DNA of 64,000 bases from Maribacter_C sp047345145 (lineage in GTDB: Bacteria; Bacteroidota; Bacteroidia; Flavobacteriales; Flavobacteriaceae), in contig NZ_JBLFER010000001.1 in the NCBI RefSeq assembly GCF_047345145.1, positions 868,001 to 932,000 of the forward strand, written 5' to 3'. The position numbers and the translations under genes were made by a program. Numbering within the stretch: position 1 is the stretch's first letter; the number at the start of each line of letters is the position of its first letter. The notes beneath the pieces were generated by a model that worked only from the letters and a program-made list of their open reading frames with translations, did not search any database and was not told the origin of the DNA. Below are positions 1-9,887 of the stretch, in pieces.

Positions 1-854
1 TTTCCGTAAAACTCACGAATTGTCTTCACCAAAGCTTCTCTAAATGCGGTTTGGTGCGTTCCTCCTTGAGTTGTGTTTTGTCCATTTACAAAAGAATGAT
101 ACTCCTCGCTATACTGCGTTTTACTGTGCGTTATAGCAATTTCAATATCGTCTCCCTTTAAATGAATCACAGGATATAAAAAATCTTCTGTGTTATTATT
201 ATCTTCTAATAAATCTTTTAATCCATTTTCGGAATGGTACTTCTCTCCATTAAAGTCAATCGTTAATCCCGGATTTAAATACACGTAATTCTTTAGCATG
301 CGCTCAACATACTCTGCACGGAATTTGTATTTTTTAAAAATAGCTTCATCAGGTCGAAAAGTAACTCGAGTACCTTTTCGTTGTGAAGATGCTTCAGGGC
401 CTTCTTCTTTGATTAGATTTCCTTGGCTGAATTCAGCTGTTTTAATTTTATTATCTCGGGAAGATTGTACTTCGAAGAAACTAGAAAGCGCATTGACCGC
501 TTTTGTACCTACTCCGTTTAATCCCACTGATTTCTTAAAAGCGCGCGAGTCGTATTTACCACCCGTATTCATTTTAGAAACCACATCTACCACTTTTCCT
601 AAAGGAATACCACGACCATAGTCACGGACTTTAACCAAACCATCTTTAATGCGAATTTCAATGGTCTTCCCCGCCCCCATTACGAATTCATCGATACAGT
701 TATCGAGAACCTCTTTGAGCAGAATATAGACACCGTCATCGGCTGAAGAACCATCACCTAGCTTACCAATATACATACCAGGTCGCATACGAATATGTTC
801 CTTCCAGTCTAACGAACGGATATTATCTTCGGTATATTGGGTATTTTCAGCCAT
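1..854 (-). CDS. parE: DNA topoisomerase IV subunit B (N-terminal part, cut by window edge)
   Basis: This gene runs off the left edge of the window, so only about the first 284 residues are present. It encodes the ATPase subunit of a type IIA topoisomerase, which decatenates or relaxes DNA together with ParC. The GHKL ATPase fold is clear: Glu48 and Asn52 in LLKEVLDNCIDE, the DYGRGIP motif at 78-84, and the lid motif GLNGVG at 111-116. The ATG at 852-854 is followed by the usual N-terminal IRMRPGMYIG segment (21-30). The gene could be named gyrB on ATPase motifs alone. The lineage-typical GLNGVG lid and the absence of gyrA next to the start favour ParE, but the C-terminal half that would settle it lies outside the window. 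Confidence 0.85.
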   Translation of the reverse strand, partial: MAENTQYTEDNIRSLDWKEHIRMRPGMYIGKLGDGSSADDGVYILLKEVLDNCIDEFVMGAGKTIEIRIKDGLVKVRDYGRGIPLGKVVDVVSKMNTGGKYDSRAFKKSVGLNGVGTKAVNALSSFFEVQSSRDNKIKTAEFSQGNLIKEEGPEASSQRKGTRVTFRPDEAIFKKYKFRAEYVERMLKNYVYLNPGLTIDFNGEKYHSENGLKDLLEDNNNTEDFLYPVIHLKGDDIEIAITHSKTQYSEEYHSFVNGQNTTQGGTHQTAFREALVKTIREFYG

Positions 855-966
855 CTATAGGGGTTTAATCTGAGCGTGGCTAATATAAGACTAGTTCAAA
901 AAAAATGAAACCCCTATGTTATAAAGTAATTAACAAAGAAAATATGGTTTTGTTGATAGAAATCAT

Positions 967-2697
967 CTAGTCACATAAGTTCAACATGGCCCTCGCATCA
1001 CCTTCGGGATTGTTCTCAGTTCCGTTAAAAAATCCTTCTACATAAAATCTGGATGAGTTATTGTCATATACATTCTTTAACCCACAAACATCATTTAGAT
1101 TACTATTATTTTCTATTATAGCTCCGTTGACTCTTGTATCTTGGGGAAACCTGTATATATTCACTAAATTCCTTAACCCATCTAAATTTACTAGTTTTTC
1201 ATTGTAGCTAATTTTGATGTTTCCATACCAATTTGACGTAAGATTTTCTAAAGCATCAATATTCAAAAGGTTTTCATTGGACTCTATTCTAATTCTTCCA
1301 AAGCAAATAGTACAAGCCTCTCCAAAACCAGTACTATTGAGACTTTCCAAACCGGTTAAATTTTCTAGTGAATCATTTCTCCATATTTCAAGGCCCTGGT
1401 CTATTGTCTTTAAATTGTTGAGTCCATTAAGGCTGGTTAGACTCATATTTTGATTAATGTCAACTCCCCCATTTAAAACTTTCTCCAACCCTTCCAAACC
1501 TTGAAGATTCTCAAGATTTCTGTTAATTGTAATTACTAAGTTTCCATATATTGATCTAATATTTTCAAGGCCATTTAAGGAAGTTAAAGAATTATTTAAA
1601 AGTAAAGAAAGTCCGTTCAAGCCAGTCAGTTTTTCAAATCCGTTAAATGATTCTAATACTGGATTAGCGGTTACATTTACTCTGCCCCCAATATTCGTAA
1701 GTGATTCAAAAAAAGTAAAATCTTCAATAGTCGATAGGCCTTGAATCGTCAATTTAGCACCAATAGAATTCAACTTATTAAGTCCTACTAAATTGCCATT
1801 AATTCGATTAATTGAAAGATCAGTTCCTATTGTTTCTAAGTTGTTAAAGGCATTTAATTCACTTACCGCACCTTGGGAATTATTTATTAAATAAAGCCCA
1901 CCTGCAATGGTCAATAGATTATTAAAACCAGAAATACTATAAACTGCTTCTTCAGCGAAGAATATTATGTCACCTCCAACTTCCTCTAATTTCTCAAATG
2001 TGTTTATTGACTGTAAAGCCTTATTTCTTATAATGGAAATATCTGCTCCAACATTTTTTAATTCAATAAAGCCGTTTAGTTCGTTTAAGATTAAATTTTC
2101 TTCAATTATCAAGGAATCACTAATTGTAGAAATCGTATTTAGAGGATTCAAATTAACAATTGTTGATGGAACATTGGAGTCTTTAATCTTTAGACTACCA
2201 GAAATAGCGGTAAAACCTTCTGCTCCGAAGTCATCAACTTCTTGCTGAGTAGTTAAAACTAAATCTCCCTCGTAAACCTTTGCAATAGGTTCTGGTTCCA
2301 AAGTCGTAAAACTGATCTCATTACCATAAGCCGTTCCCTCATTATTGGTTGCATATGCTCTTAAAAAATAAGCGGTGTTAGCATCTAAACCTTCCAAAGA
2401 GCTACTAAACACTCCGATACCGGTTGCATTTGTTGTTTTGTTATCAGAAACAGTTGGCTCTGTTGATGTGCTCCAGCAAACACCCCTTTCGGTGATAGTG
2501 GCTCCACCATCATCAGTTACATTTCCACCAGATATAGCAGTACTTTCAGTAATCTCAGAAATGGCAGCAGTAGTTACTTTTGGGATACTTAGTGATGGCG
2601 TATTTTCTGGTTCTGGTTCATTAGAATCAGACTTTGAGCAACTATAAATCAGTAAAAAAACAAATAAATAGGTTAATACATTTTTGGTTCTTAGCAT
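967..2697 (-). CDS. Lipoprotein with leucine-rich/receptor-L-like repeats
   Basis: This is a 576-residue predicted lipoprotein. The in-frame ORF can be extended to a GTG at 2727, but the ATG at 2697 places a clean signal sequence directly before the lipobox LIYSC (Cys20). Residues about 40-135 resemble a fibronectin-type module common in Bacteroidota surface proteins, with the phrase RGVCWSTSTEPT. From about residue 140 to the end there are roughly a dozen 22-26-residue repeats of the type NxxLxNLxGLExLxxIxGxLxI, as in receptor-L or LRR solenoids. It probably acts as an outer-membrane binding or adhesion protein; the ligand is unknown. It stands alone between parE and ychF. Confidence 0.72.
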   Translation of the reverse strand: MLRTKNVLTYLFVFLLIYSCSKSDSNEPEPENTPSLSIPKVTTAAISEITESTAISGGNVTDDGGATITERGVCWSTSTEPTVSDNKTTNATGIGVFSSSLEGLDANTAYFLRAYATNNEGTAYGNEISFTTLEPEPIAKVYEGDLVLTTQQEVDDFGAEGFTAISGSLKIKDSNVPSTIVNLNPLNTISTISDSLIIEENLILNELNGFIELKNVGADISIIRNKALQSINTFEKLEEVGGDIIFFAEEAVYSISGFNNLLTIAGGLYLINNSQGAVSELNAFNNLETIGTDLSINRINGNLVGLNKLNSIGAKLTIQGLSTIEDFTFFESLTNIGGRVNVTANPVLESFNGFEKLTGLNGLSLLLNNSLTSLNGLENIRSIYGNLVITINRNLENLQGLEGLEKVLNGGVDINQNMSLTSLNGLNNLKTIDQGLEIWRNDSLENLTGLESLNSTGFGEACTICFGRIRIESNENLLNIDALENLTSNWYGNIKISYNEKLVNLDGLRNLVNIYRFPQDTRVNGAIIENNSNLNDVCGLKNVYDNNSSRFYVEGFFNGTENNPEGDARAMLNLCD

Positions 2698-2848
2698 CTG
2701 GCAAATTTTATTTTTTGAAACAATCACATTTCAAAGAAAACAAATTACCACAAAGAAAAATGCAGATCATATTAAAAAACCAAATTAACCGTTGAAATGC
2801 ATTTTATTGATTTCCAAAATTTTAAGAATTTAAAATCTCAAAAGCAGG

Positions 2849-3943
2849 CTAAACATTAAATCTAAAATGCATAACATCACCATCTTTGATGATGTACTCT
2901 TTACCCTCCACTCGCATCTTGCCAGCTTCTTTTACTTTGGCTTCACTACCAAAAGTAACATAGTCATCATAGGCGATAACTTCTGCACGAATAAAGCCTT
3001 TCTCAAAATCGGTATGTATAACTCCTGCTGCTTGGGGAGCAGTAGCACCAACGGGAATCGTCCAAGCTCGGACTTCTTTCTCCCCTGCTGTAAAATAAGT
3101 TTCAAGGTTTAATAATTTGTAAGCACCTCGTATCAATTTTGCCGAACCTGGTTCTGAGAGACCTAAATCTTCTAAGAACATTTGACGCTCGTCATAAGTC
3201 TCCAATTCGGTAATGTCTGCTTCAGTACCAACCGCTAAAACCACAACTTCTGCATTTTCGTTGGCTACTGCGGCCTTAACTTTGTCCACGTAAGCATTAC
3301 CAGAAACGGCTGCATCTTCATCTACATTACAAACATACATTACTGGTTTATCTGTAATGAATTGTAACGGGTTCACATACTCCGCTCTATCTTCTTTTAA
3401 AAGTTCAACGGCACGTACTGAAGTTCCTGCTTCTAGACCATTTTTGATAGCTAACAAAACAGCTTCTTCTTTTTGTGCTTCTTTGTTTCCTGTTTTTGCA
3501 GCTCGCTTTACTTTATCCAACTTCTTTTCTACAGTCTCCAAGTCTTTAAGCTGGAGTTCCATATCAATGGTCTCTTTATCGCGAATAGGATCTACAGAAC
3601 CATCTACATGAACAATATTATCGTTATCAAAGCATCTTAAAACATGTAGAATCGCATCTGTTTCACGAATGTTTCCTAAGAACTGATTTCCAAGGCCTTC
3701 ACCTTTGCTCGCACCTTTTACTAATCCTGCGATATCAACAATTTCTACAGTAGCTGGAATCACTTTTTCGGGATTGACTAGTTCCTCCAACTTTTCCAAA
3801 CGCGTATCAGGAACGTTTACTACCCCAATATTCGGTTCAATAGTACAAAAAGGAAAGTTTGCACTTTGCGCTTTGGCATTTGACAAACAATTAAAAAGAG
3901 TAGATTTTCCAACATTGGGTAATCCTACAATACCTGCTTTCAT
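2849..3943 (-). CDS. ychF: Redox-regulated ATPase YchF (Obg-family P-loop protein)
   Basis: The 364-residue length is exactly that expected for YchF/OLA1. The P-loop GLPNVGKST (7-15) is followed by the G3 motif DIAGLVKGASKGEGLGN, and the C-terminal TGS-like domain ends with the typical GKEYIIKDGDVMHFRFNV. YchF binds ATP in preference to GTP, associates with ribosomes and is linked to oxidative-stress and translation control in other bacteria. The ATG at 3941-3943 begins MKAGIVGLPN, the canonical N-terminus. A TATATTTG box lies 48 bp upstream on the same strand. Confidence 0.96.
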   Translation of the reverse strand: MKAGIVGLPNVGKSTLFNCLSNAKAQSANFPFCTIEPNIGVVNVPDTRLEKLEELVNPEKVIPATVEIVDIAGLVKGASKGEGLGNQFLGNIRETDAILHVLRCFDNDNIVHVDGSVDPIRDKETIDMELQLKDLETVEKKLDKVKRAAKTGNKEAQKEEAVLLAIKNGLEAGTSVRAVELLKEDRAEYVNPLQFITDKPVMYVCNVDEDAAVSGNAYVDKVKAAVANENAEVVVLAVGTEADITELETYDERQMFLEDLGLSEPGSAKLIRGAYKLLNLETYFTAGEKEVRAWTIPVGATAPQAAGVIHTDFEKGFIRAEVIAYDDYVTFGSEAKVKEAGKMRVEGKEYIIKDGDVMHFRFNV

Positions 3944-3990
3944 CTTTATTATATTAAGTGCAACCGTAGTCGCTATCTTTTATTCGGGTG

Positions 3991-3998
3991 CAAATATA
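3991..3998 (-). promoter_or_regulatory. Putative -7 promoter element for ychF
   Basis: The minus strand reads TATATTTG here, a perfect match to the Bacteroidota -7 consensus TAnnTTTG. It lies 48 bp upstream of the ychF start. No clear -33 TTG is present at the usual spacing. Confidence 0.5.
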
Positions 3999-4213
3999 GT
4001 TTTTACCCATGAGAACTTCGAGGCTGGCAAACTTAGATTTTTATTATAAAAAACATTAAAAAATTACAATGCATGCATATGATTTTTATTCAAAGAAAAT
4101 ATTAAATTCCTTAAATATTTTTACCTAAAACACCAAATACCTAACATATCTTTAGTTTTTAACAATTATTTAATATATTTTAAATATATTGTGCCAATCC
4201 CATAAATCTGTTC

Positions 4214-4792
4214 ATGAACAATTTTTCTGAAAAATCATTATGGCATTCATTTGTTGAAGGTGATGTTAACGCTTTTTCTACCCTTTTTAAGACCTATTAC
4301 TCCTATCTTCACAATTATGGAGTGAAAATTTCTGGGAATCCGGCTCTAACGGAAGACTGTCTTCAAAGTTTTTTTGTCTATTTATATGACAATCGTAAAA
4401 ACCTTGACTCGGTCTCTCAAATTAAATCATACCTCTTTGTTGCCTTTCGAAGATCACTCTTCAAATATTTAAAAAAAGAGCGTAAACTCATTACATATGA
4501 AACGGTTTTTGAAAACTCTACTAATTTTGAGTTCTCGCCTGAGGAACTAATGATTGATCAAGAATTTACCAAAACTAGAATACAAACCTTAACAAAACTA
4601 CTCAATGGACTTTCTACTCGCCAACGAGAAGTTATCTATCTAAAGTATTATAGCGATCTATCAACCCAAGAAATTTCCGAGGTAATGTCTATCTCTTACC
4701 AAAGTGTTCTAAACACCCTTCAAAAGGCTTTTACAAGCCTAAGAACGCATATCGAATCTCAGGAGATAAAGCAAGTTTTTCAAATAAATTGA
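4214..4792 (+). CDS. ECF-type RNA polymerase sigma factor (FecI-like)
   Basis: This is a 192-residue sigma-70 family protein of the extracytoplasmic-function class. Region 2 occupies about residues 15-85 (AFSTLFKTYYSYLHNYG through SYLFVAFRRSLFKYL). Region 4 spans about residues 125-180, with the helix-turn-helix LSTRQREVIYLKYYSDLSTQEI. It sits 67 bp upstream of a FecR-like anti-sigma gene, which is followed by a TonB-dependent receptor. By analogy with FecI/FecR/FecA, it should be released when the receptor binds its ligand and should then transcribe the receptor gene. Confidence 0.9.
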   Translation: MNNFSEKSLWHSFVEGDVNAFSTLFKTYYSYLHNYGVKISGNPALTEDCLQSFFVYLYDNRKNLDSVSQIKSYLFVAFRRSLFKYLKKERKLITYETVFENSTNFEFSPEELMIDQEFTKTRIQTLTKLLNGLSTRQREVIYLKYYSDLSTQEISEVMSISYQSVLNTLQKAFTSLRTHIESQEIKQVFQIN

Positions 4793-4859
4793 AATTTCTT
4801 CAAAAAATAGGGTATAACTTCAAAAGAGAGGTCTCTATATTTATAACTACGATTACATT

Positions 4860-5873
4860 ATGAGTGAAACCGACCAATCTCTTCTAGAGATTCTTTTAAA
4901 TGATTCTTCCTTTCAAAACTGGGCTAGCCGCAGTAACCAAAATGATATGGACTATTGGGAATCATGGGTTAGTAAAAATCCTGATAAGATAGAAACAGCT
5001 TATACGGCCAAGTCGATCATAACTGGTATTGCTTTTAATAAAGTTTCTCTACCGGAAGGTAAAGTTACTATGGAATTAGATGCTGTTTTAGATCAGATTA
5101 AATCAAAGACGGATAAGAAAGTAATTCCATTAAAAAAGAAATTAAATGCTCGCCTCAAAAAATACACGGCTATTGCAGCGGTTTGCATACTTTTTCTAAC
5201 CCTAGGAAATGTTTTCTTTAATGGTTCTTCTGAGGTAGTTCATAAAACTGGTTTTGGTGAGATTATCGATTTAAAACTACCCGATGGAACTTCGGTTGTT
5301 TTAAATGGTAATTCAGAAATCAAATACGAAAAAGATAATTCGCGAAATATTGAATTAACAGGGGAAGCCTACTTTAAGGTAAAGTCCATTCCATCAACGA
5401 ATGCAAAATTCTGGGTCAATACAAAAGACTTAAAAGTTGAAGTATATGGAACTCAATTTCATGTAAATACGCGAGAAGAAAAAACAGATGTTTTGCTAGA
5501 TGAAGGTTCTATTCATTTGGTTTTACAGAATGGTACCACGAAAAAAATGGTTCCAGGTGAACTGGTTTCTTTTTCCAAAGGAAATAACGAGGTAACACAC
5601 CAGAAAGTAACTACTGAAATTCCCTACTCGCTTTGGCGAGAAGGCACCTATGTCTTCAATAACATCACGCTGCAAGAAGTAATGAATAACATAGAACATG
5701 CTTACGGATTGGAAGTAGAATTCATTGATGAAGAACTTAAACAACAATTATTAACCGGGGGTATACCCAATCAAAACCTGAAAATTTGCTTGTCAGCAAT
5801 TGAAAAATCGACAGGAACTCGAATTGTCCAAAAAGACAATAGCCTTATACTATTTAAAAACTCAATAAACTAA
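4860..5873 (+). CDS. FecR-family anti-sigma factor
   Basis: This is a 337-residue single-pass inner-membrane protein. The cytoplasmic N-terminal part (1-100) would bind the sigma factor. A membrane helix lies at about 102-120 (YTAIAAVCILFLTLGNVFF). The periplasmic FecR domain (about 127-225) includes GFGEIIDLKLPDGTSVVLN and TGEAYFKV, and the C-terminal DUF4974 domain (about 262-335) contains LQEVMNNIEHAYGLEVEF. It relays the signal from the STN domain of the downstream receptor to the upstream sigma factor, and the gene order fits that role exactly. Confidence 0.92.
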   Translation: MSETDQSLLEILLNDSSFQNWASRSNQNDMDYWESWVSKNPDKIETAYTAKSIITGIAFNKVSLPEGKVTMELDAVLDQIKSKTDKKVIPLKKKLNARLKKYTAIAAVCILFLTLGNVFFNGSSEVVHKTGFGEIIDLKLPDGTSVVLNGNSEIKYEKDNSRNIELTGEAYFKVKSIPSTNAKFWVNTKDLKVEVYGTQFHVNTREEKTDVLLDEGSIHLVLQNGTTKKMVPGELVSFSKGNNEVTHQKVTTEIPYSLWREGTYVFNNITLQEVMNNIEHAYGLEVEFIDEELKQQLLTGGIPNQNLKICLSAIEKSTGTRIVQKDNSLILFKNSIN

Positions 5874-5884
5874 AACTGAACATT

Positions 5885-8800
5885 ATGAATGGAAAAAGAA
5901 TTATGAACACGCTGTTCTTGGCATTCCTTTTATTAGGTATTACTGTCAATGCAGCCGAAAAGAAAGATGCTCTTGTCGCAGACAAAACTGTTGCATTAGC
6001 TGATTTTCTAAATGACATTAGTGAAGCTCACGAAGTGTTCTTCACCTACAACCCTATGGTGATTTCTGGGGCAAATTTAAACCCAGAGGAATATCGTTAT
6101 AATTCCTTAGGAAAAATCATTAACAAATTAGAAGTTAAAACTAATTTTGACTTTGAATATTTAGGAAACAAGTACTATGTAGTACACCCTAAAAAAGTAA
6201 AAAGAGCTGTAGTAGAAAAGATAAGTACTACTAAAGGACTTGGCTTTGCAACGGTTAAAGACTTATCAATACTTCAAAATTCAGTGTCTGGTAAAGTCAC
6301 TGATCAAGATGGTATTGCTTTAGCAGGTGTAAACATTGTTGAAAAAGGTTCTTCAAACGGAACTACGACAGATTTTGATGGTAATTATACCATCACGGTA
6401 GGTTCAGATGCCACACTAGTATTTAGCTACATAGGATTTGGTTCTGTGGAACAAAAAGTAGGAGGCCGTTCTTCGGTTAATGTGCAGCTTTCTGAAGGTG
6501 TGCAACTTGAAGAGTTTATCGTGGTAGGTTCTAGAACAGCCCCTCGTAGTAATACAGATACACCGTTACCTGTAGATGTTGTTGGCGTAAAGGAACTAAC
6601 CTCTACAGGGCAAGCAACTTTCGATAAAGCCTTGCAGTATAGAATTCCTTCCTTTAATACAGTTCAAACTCCTGTAAATGATGCGACTTCTTTATTAGAT
6701 CCTTACGAAATTCGTAACATGGGGCCAAGTAGAACTTTGATCTTGATAAACGGAAAACGTAAGAACTTAAGTGCACTATTGTATACACAAACCTCTCCTG
6801 GTCGTGGTGAAACGGGTGCAGATATTTCTGCAATTCCCACAGATGCGATTAAAAAGGTTGAAATCTTACGTGATGGTGCATCTGCGCAATATGGTTCTGA
6901 TGCGATTGCAGGTGTAATGAACATTATTTTAAAAGATTCTCCAAATGAAGGTTCTGGTACTGTACGATTAGGCATAACTTCTGAAGGTGATGGCGAAATG
7001 TTCGGTGTTGCCGTGAATAATGGTTCAAAAATCGGAGATGACAAAGGTTTCGTAAACTACACTATAGATTTATCTAAAGTGAACTTAGCAAACCGACCCG
7101 GTACAGTTGATGCCGCTGGTGAAGCAGGTGATTTCGGTGCAGATATCGCGGATGTTCAAGAATTTTTATCAAGAAGACCTGATGCCGGTAACATAAATGG
7201 TTCCCCCGAAACCGCAGCAGCAAAATTCTCAGTTAATATGGGATTTGATTTAAGTGAAAACACACAACTTTATGGTAATGCTGCGTATGTATACAAGGCG
7301 GTGAATAGTTTTGCAAATTATAGAACTCCGTACTGGAGAACTGAAGCTGACTTTCCATATTTAGCTGATTTCTTTCCTAATGGACCTGGAGGCAGCTATG
7401 ATGGTTATGTACCTACCTTTGAAGGTTTATTAAGCGATTACAACGGTACAGTTGGTTTCCGCTCAAAGATAAATGATTGGAACATTGACGCAAGTTTTAC
7501 CACGGGTGGCAACTTACAGACTTACAAGGTAAATCAGTCACATAACCGTAATGTTGTTTTCTCGCCTTCAACATGGGTAGATGCAAATGGCAATGGCACT
7601 ATTGATGATGGTGAAGTAACGGAAGGTTCAGAATTATATAGAGCAAATAGCCAGCAATCTTTCGATCCAGGTGGAACGAAATTCACACACAATGTTGGTA
7701 ATATCGATATTTCAAAATTGCTTTCAGACAAAGTAAGCATTGGTATTGGGGCTGAGTTTAGAACTGAAACGTTTGAGGTTATCGAGGGTGAGCTAGCATC
7801 TTATGATGGTGGTGGAGCAGATTCATTTGCAGGTGCTTCTCCTCAAAACTCAGGAAAGTTCAACCGTTATAACATTGGTGGATATTTCAGTTTAGACTAC
7901 GATGTAACAGATGCTTTCTTATTAAGTGGTACCGTAAGAACTGAAAACTATTCTGATTTTGGGAATGCCTTTGTTTACAAGTTTAGCTCACGCTATAAAG
8001 TAAGCGATGCATTTAACTTAAGAGGTTCTATCTCTTCTGGTTTCAGAGCTCCAACACTACACCAAATTTTCACTCAAAAAGCGCAGTATAGTTTTATTCC
8101 TGGTCAAGGAATTCAGGTTGGTGGTTTAATAAATAACGTTTCAACACAAGCAAAATTATTAGGTATTCCTCAATTAGATGCTGAAACTTCAAACAACTTT
8201 ACCGTTGGTGTTGCTGGTAAGATTTCGAATAACTTCAGCTATACTTTAGATTACTATAACATCGCTGTTAAAGACCGCGTGGTTCTAAGTACTGAAATAG
8301 GTCCAACTGCTGCTGGAAATACGGCCTTGGATGATATCTTAAATAGCAATAACCTTTCTGATGTAAGTTTCTTTGTAAACGGAATTGATACAAAAACATC
8401 AGGTATAGATGTAGTTCTTAGCTATAAAGACATTGCTATTGGAGCCGGTAATCTTGATTTAAACTTATCAGGGAACTATACGATTCAAAATGAGCGTGAT
8501 GGAGATGTAAAGAATCCAGATTTGGTGGAACAAGCTGGTCAGTCTGTTGTTAATCAAACACAGGAAGCTTTATTCTTTACTTCGAGACCCGTAACAAAAT
8601 GGATCTTAGGCGCAAACTATGATATCAATAAATTTGGTTTCTCTTTAAACAACACCTATTTCGGAAAAACAAGCTTTTTCCAGCAAGGTTTGAGTACTGA
8701 TGCAAACGGACTATTCAATATTGGAACGGAGTTTACACCGAAAATAGTAACTGATTTAGCTATCAATTTCAATGCAACTGAAAAATTTACAATTGCTTTG

Positions 8801-9010
8801 AATGTAAACAACCTTTTAAATGTATTACCAGAATGGAATTTTGTTTCTCAAAATGCCGCGGGAGATGCAATTTTAGCCGACCCCGCTCAAGTTCAAAACC
8901 AATCGAATCTGATTACATTTAACCAAAGATATTCTCAAATGACCTATGATGGGTATCACTTTAGCCAATTGGGTACAATGTTTAATCTTTCATTGAACTA
9001 TAAGTTTTAA
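5885..9010 (+). CDS. TonB-dependent outer-membrane receptor with STN signalling domain
   Basis: This 1041-residue receptor starts 11 bp after the FecR gene. A signal peptide (about 1-23, ending VNAAE) is followed by an STN domain (about 35-105, LADFLNDISEAHEVFFTYNP). Next come a carboxypeptidase-regulatory-like beta-sandwich (about 135-210, SGKVTDQDGIALAGVNIVEK), a plug (about 220-345, with TLILINGKRKN and ILRDGASAQYGSDAIAGVMN), and a barrel ending in the outer-membrane signature LSLNYKF. The STN domain explains the adjacent FecI/FecR pair. No SusD-type partner follows, so a SusCD glycan system is unlikely; a siderophore or other small ligand is more plausible. The substrate cannot be read from the sequence. 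Confidence 0.92.
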   Translation: MNGKRIMNTLFLAFLLLGITVNAAEKKDALVADKTVALADFLNDISEAHEVFFTYNPMVISGANLNPEEYRYNSLGKIINKLEVKTNFDFEYLGNKYYVVHPKKVKRAVVEKISTTKGLGFATVKDLSILQNSVSGKVTDQDGIALAGVNIVEKGSSNGTTTDFDGNYTITVGSDATLVFSYIGFGSVEQKVGGRSSVNVQLSEGVQLEEFIVVGSRTAPRSNTDTPLPVDVVGVKELTSTGQATFDKALQYRIPSFNTVQTPVNDATSLLDPYEIRNMGPSRTLILINGKRKNLSALLYTQTSPGRGETGADISAIPTDAIKKVEILRDGASAQYGSDAIAGVMNIILKDSPNEGSGTVRLGITSEGDGEMFGVAVNNGSKIGDDKGFVNYTIDLSKVNLANRPGTVDAAGEAGDFGADIADVQEFLSRRPDAGNINGSPETAAAKFSVNMGFDLSENTQLYGNAAYVYKAVNSFANYRTPYWRTEADFPYLADFFPNGPGGSYDGYVPTFEGLLSDYNGTVGFRSKINDWNIDASFTTGGNLQTYKVNQSHNRNVVFSPSTWVDANGNGTIDDGEVTEGSELYRANSQQSFDPGGTKFTHNVGNIDISKLLSDKVSIGIGAEFRTETFEVIEGELASYDGGGADSFAGASPQNSGKFNRYNIGGYFSLDYDVTDAFLLSGTVRTENYSDFGNAFVYKFSSRYKVSDAFNLRGSISSGFRAPTLHQIFTQKAQYSFIPGQGIQVGGLINNVSTQAKLLGIPQLDAETSNNFTVGVAGKISNNFSYTLDYYNIAVKDRVVLSTEIGPTAAGNTALDDILNSNNLSDVSFFVNGIDTKTSGIDVVLSYKDIAIGAGNLDLNLSGNYTIQNERDGDVKNPDLVEQAGQSVVNQTQEALFFTSRPVTKWILGANYDINKFGFSLNNTYFGKTSFFQQGLSTDANGLFNIGTEFTPKIVTDLAINFNATEKFTIALNVNNLLNVLPEWNFVSQNAAGDAILADPAQVQNQSNLITFNQRYSQMTYDGYHFSQLGTMFNLSLNYKF

Positions 9011-9031
9011 GTCTGAGTTAGTTTATTTTTT

Positions 9032-9063
9032 AAAAAGCCGTTCAGAAATGGGCGGCTTTTTTT
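9032..9063 (+). terminator. Rho-independent terminator after the FecI/FecR/receptor operon
   Basis: The arms AAAAGCCGTTC and GGGCGGCTTTT form an 11-bp stem with two G-U pairs and a 6-nt loop, followed by a T-tract. It closes the operon. The T-tract touches the putative -7 box of the next gene. Confidence 0.9.
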
Positions 9064-9071
9064 ATACTTTC
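9064..9071 (+). promoter_or_regulatory. Putative -7 element of the agmatinase promoter
   Basis: TACTTTCG, one mismatch from TAnnTTTG, begins directly after the terminator T-tract and ends 5 bp before the agmatinase ATG. This implies a very short or absent leader. Confidence 0.35.
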
Positions 9072-9076
9072 GATTT

Positions 9077-9862
9077 ATGCCAAAACAAATCACTTTACAA
9101 GGAATTCTATTTGATGAAAAATCGTCTTATTTAAGAGGCCCTGCCCTAGCACCGCCATTAATTAGAAAAGCTTATCATAGCGAATCTGCAAACTATTTCG
9201 CTGAAAATGGCATGGAAATACTACCAGAAATATGGGATGATAAAGGAGATTTTGAAATTCAAGACTATTTCGATATAGAGAAAATTACCTCTCAAAATCT
9301 AGCAGCTGAAGCACCATTGATTACCTTAGGTGGAGATCATTCGATTACTTATCAGCTTCTAAAAGCACATTATAAAAAATACGGAGCAGTTGATATTCTT
9401 CATATAGATGCACATGCAGATTTATACGATAATTTTGAAGGAGATAAATATTCACACGCTTGTCCGTTTGCACGTATTATGGAAGATGGTTTGGCCAATA
9501 GATTGGTGCAAATCGGAATTCGAACACTTTCAAAACATCAACAAGAACAAGCAGATAAATTTGGAGTAGAAATCATTCAAATGAAAGATTTTGATTTGAA
9601 GCAGCTACCTACATTCGAGAATCCAATTTATCTTTCCTTGGATATTGATGGACTCGACCCTGCTTTTGCTCCAGGAGTCTCACATCATGAACCAGGAGGA
9701 TTAAGTACTAGAGAAGTTTTGAATATCATTCAGAATATCAATGTTCCAATTCTTGGAGCAGATATTGTCGAATATAATCCGACGAGAGATATTAATAATA
9801 TGACAGCCATGGTGAGTGCTAAGATGCTAAGGGAAATAGCTGTTAAGATACTAGAAGCTTAG
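9077..9862 (+). CDS. Agmatinase / arginase-family ureohydrolase
   Basis: This is a 261-residue cytosolic binuclear-manganese ureohydrolase. The metal ligands are visible: His88 in LGGDHS, Asp111-His113-Asp115 in DAHAD, and Asp189/Asp191 in SLDIDGLDP. The family hydrolyses agmatine to putrescine and urea, or related guanidino compounds. It is shorter than typical agmatinases (about 300 residues), with a compact N-terminus. It is separated from the upstream receptor by a strong terminator and therefore is not part of that operon. Agmatinase is the usual name for this flavobacterial group, but formiminoglutamase-like activity cannot be excluded. Confidence 0.85.
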   Translation: MPKQITLQGILFDEKSSYLRGPALAPPLIRKAYHSESANYFAENGMEILPEIWDDKGDFEIQDYFDIEKITSQNLAAEAPLITLGGDHSITYQLLKAHYKKYGAVDILHIDAHADLYDNFEGDKYSHACPFARIMEDGLANRLVQIGIRTLSKHQQEQADKFGVEIIQMKDFDLKQLPTFENPIYLSLDIDGLDPAFAPGVSHHEPGGLSTREVLNIIQNINVPILGADIVEYNPTRDINNMTAMVSAKMLREIAVKILEA

Positions 9863-9887
9863 TCCGATTTATTTAAACGCAAAGATC

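Noticed and set aside
298..621. 107-codon ORF on the plus strand
   Set aside because: It lies antisense inside parE, whose minus-strand reading frame has clear GHKL motifs; the ORF has no recognisable features.
5885..9010. SusC/SusD polysaccharide utilisation locus
   Set aside because: No SusD lipoprotein or carbohydrate-active enzyme follows; a terminator and an agmatinase gene come next.
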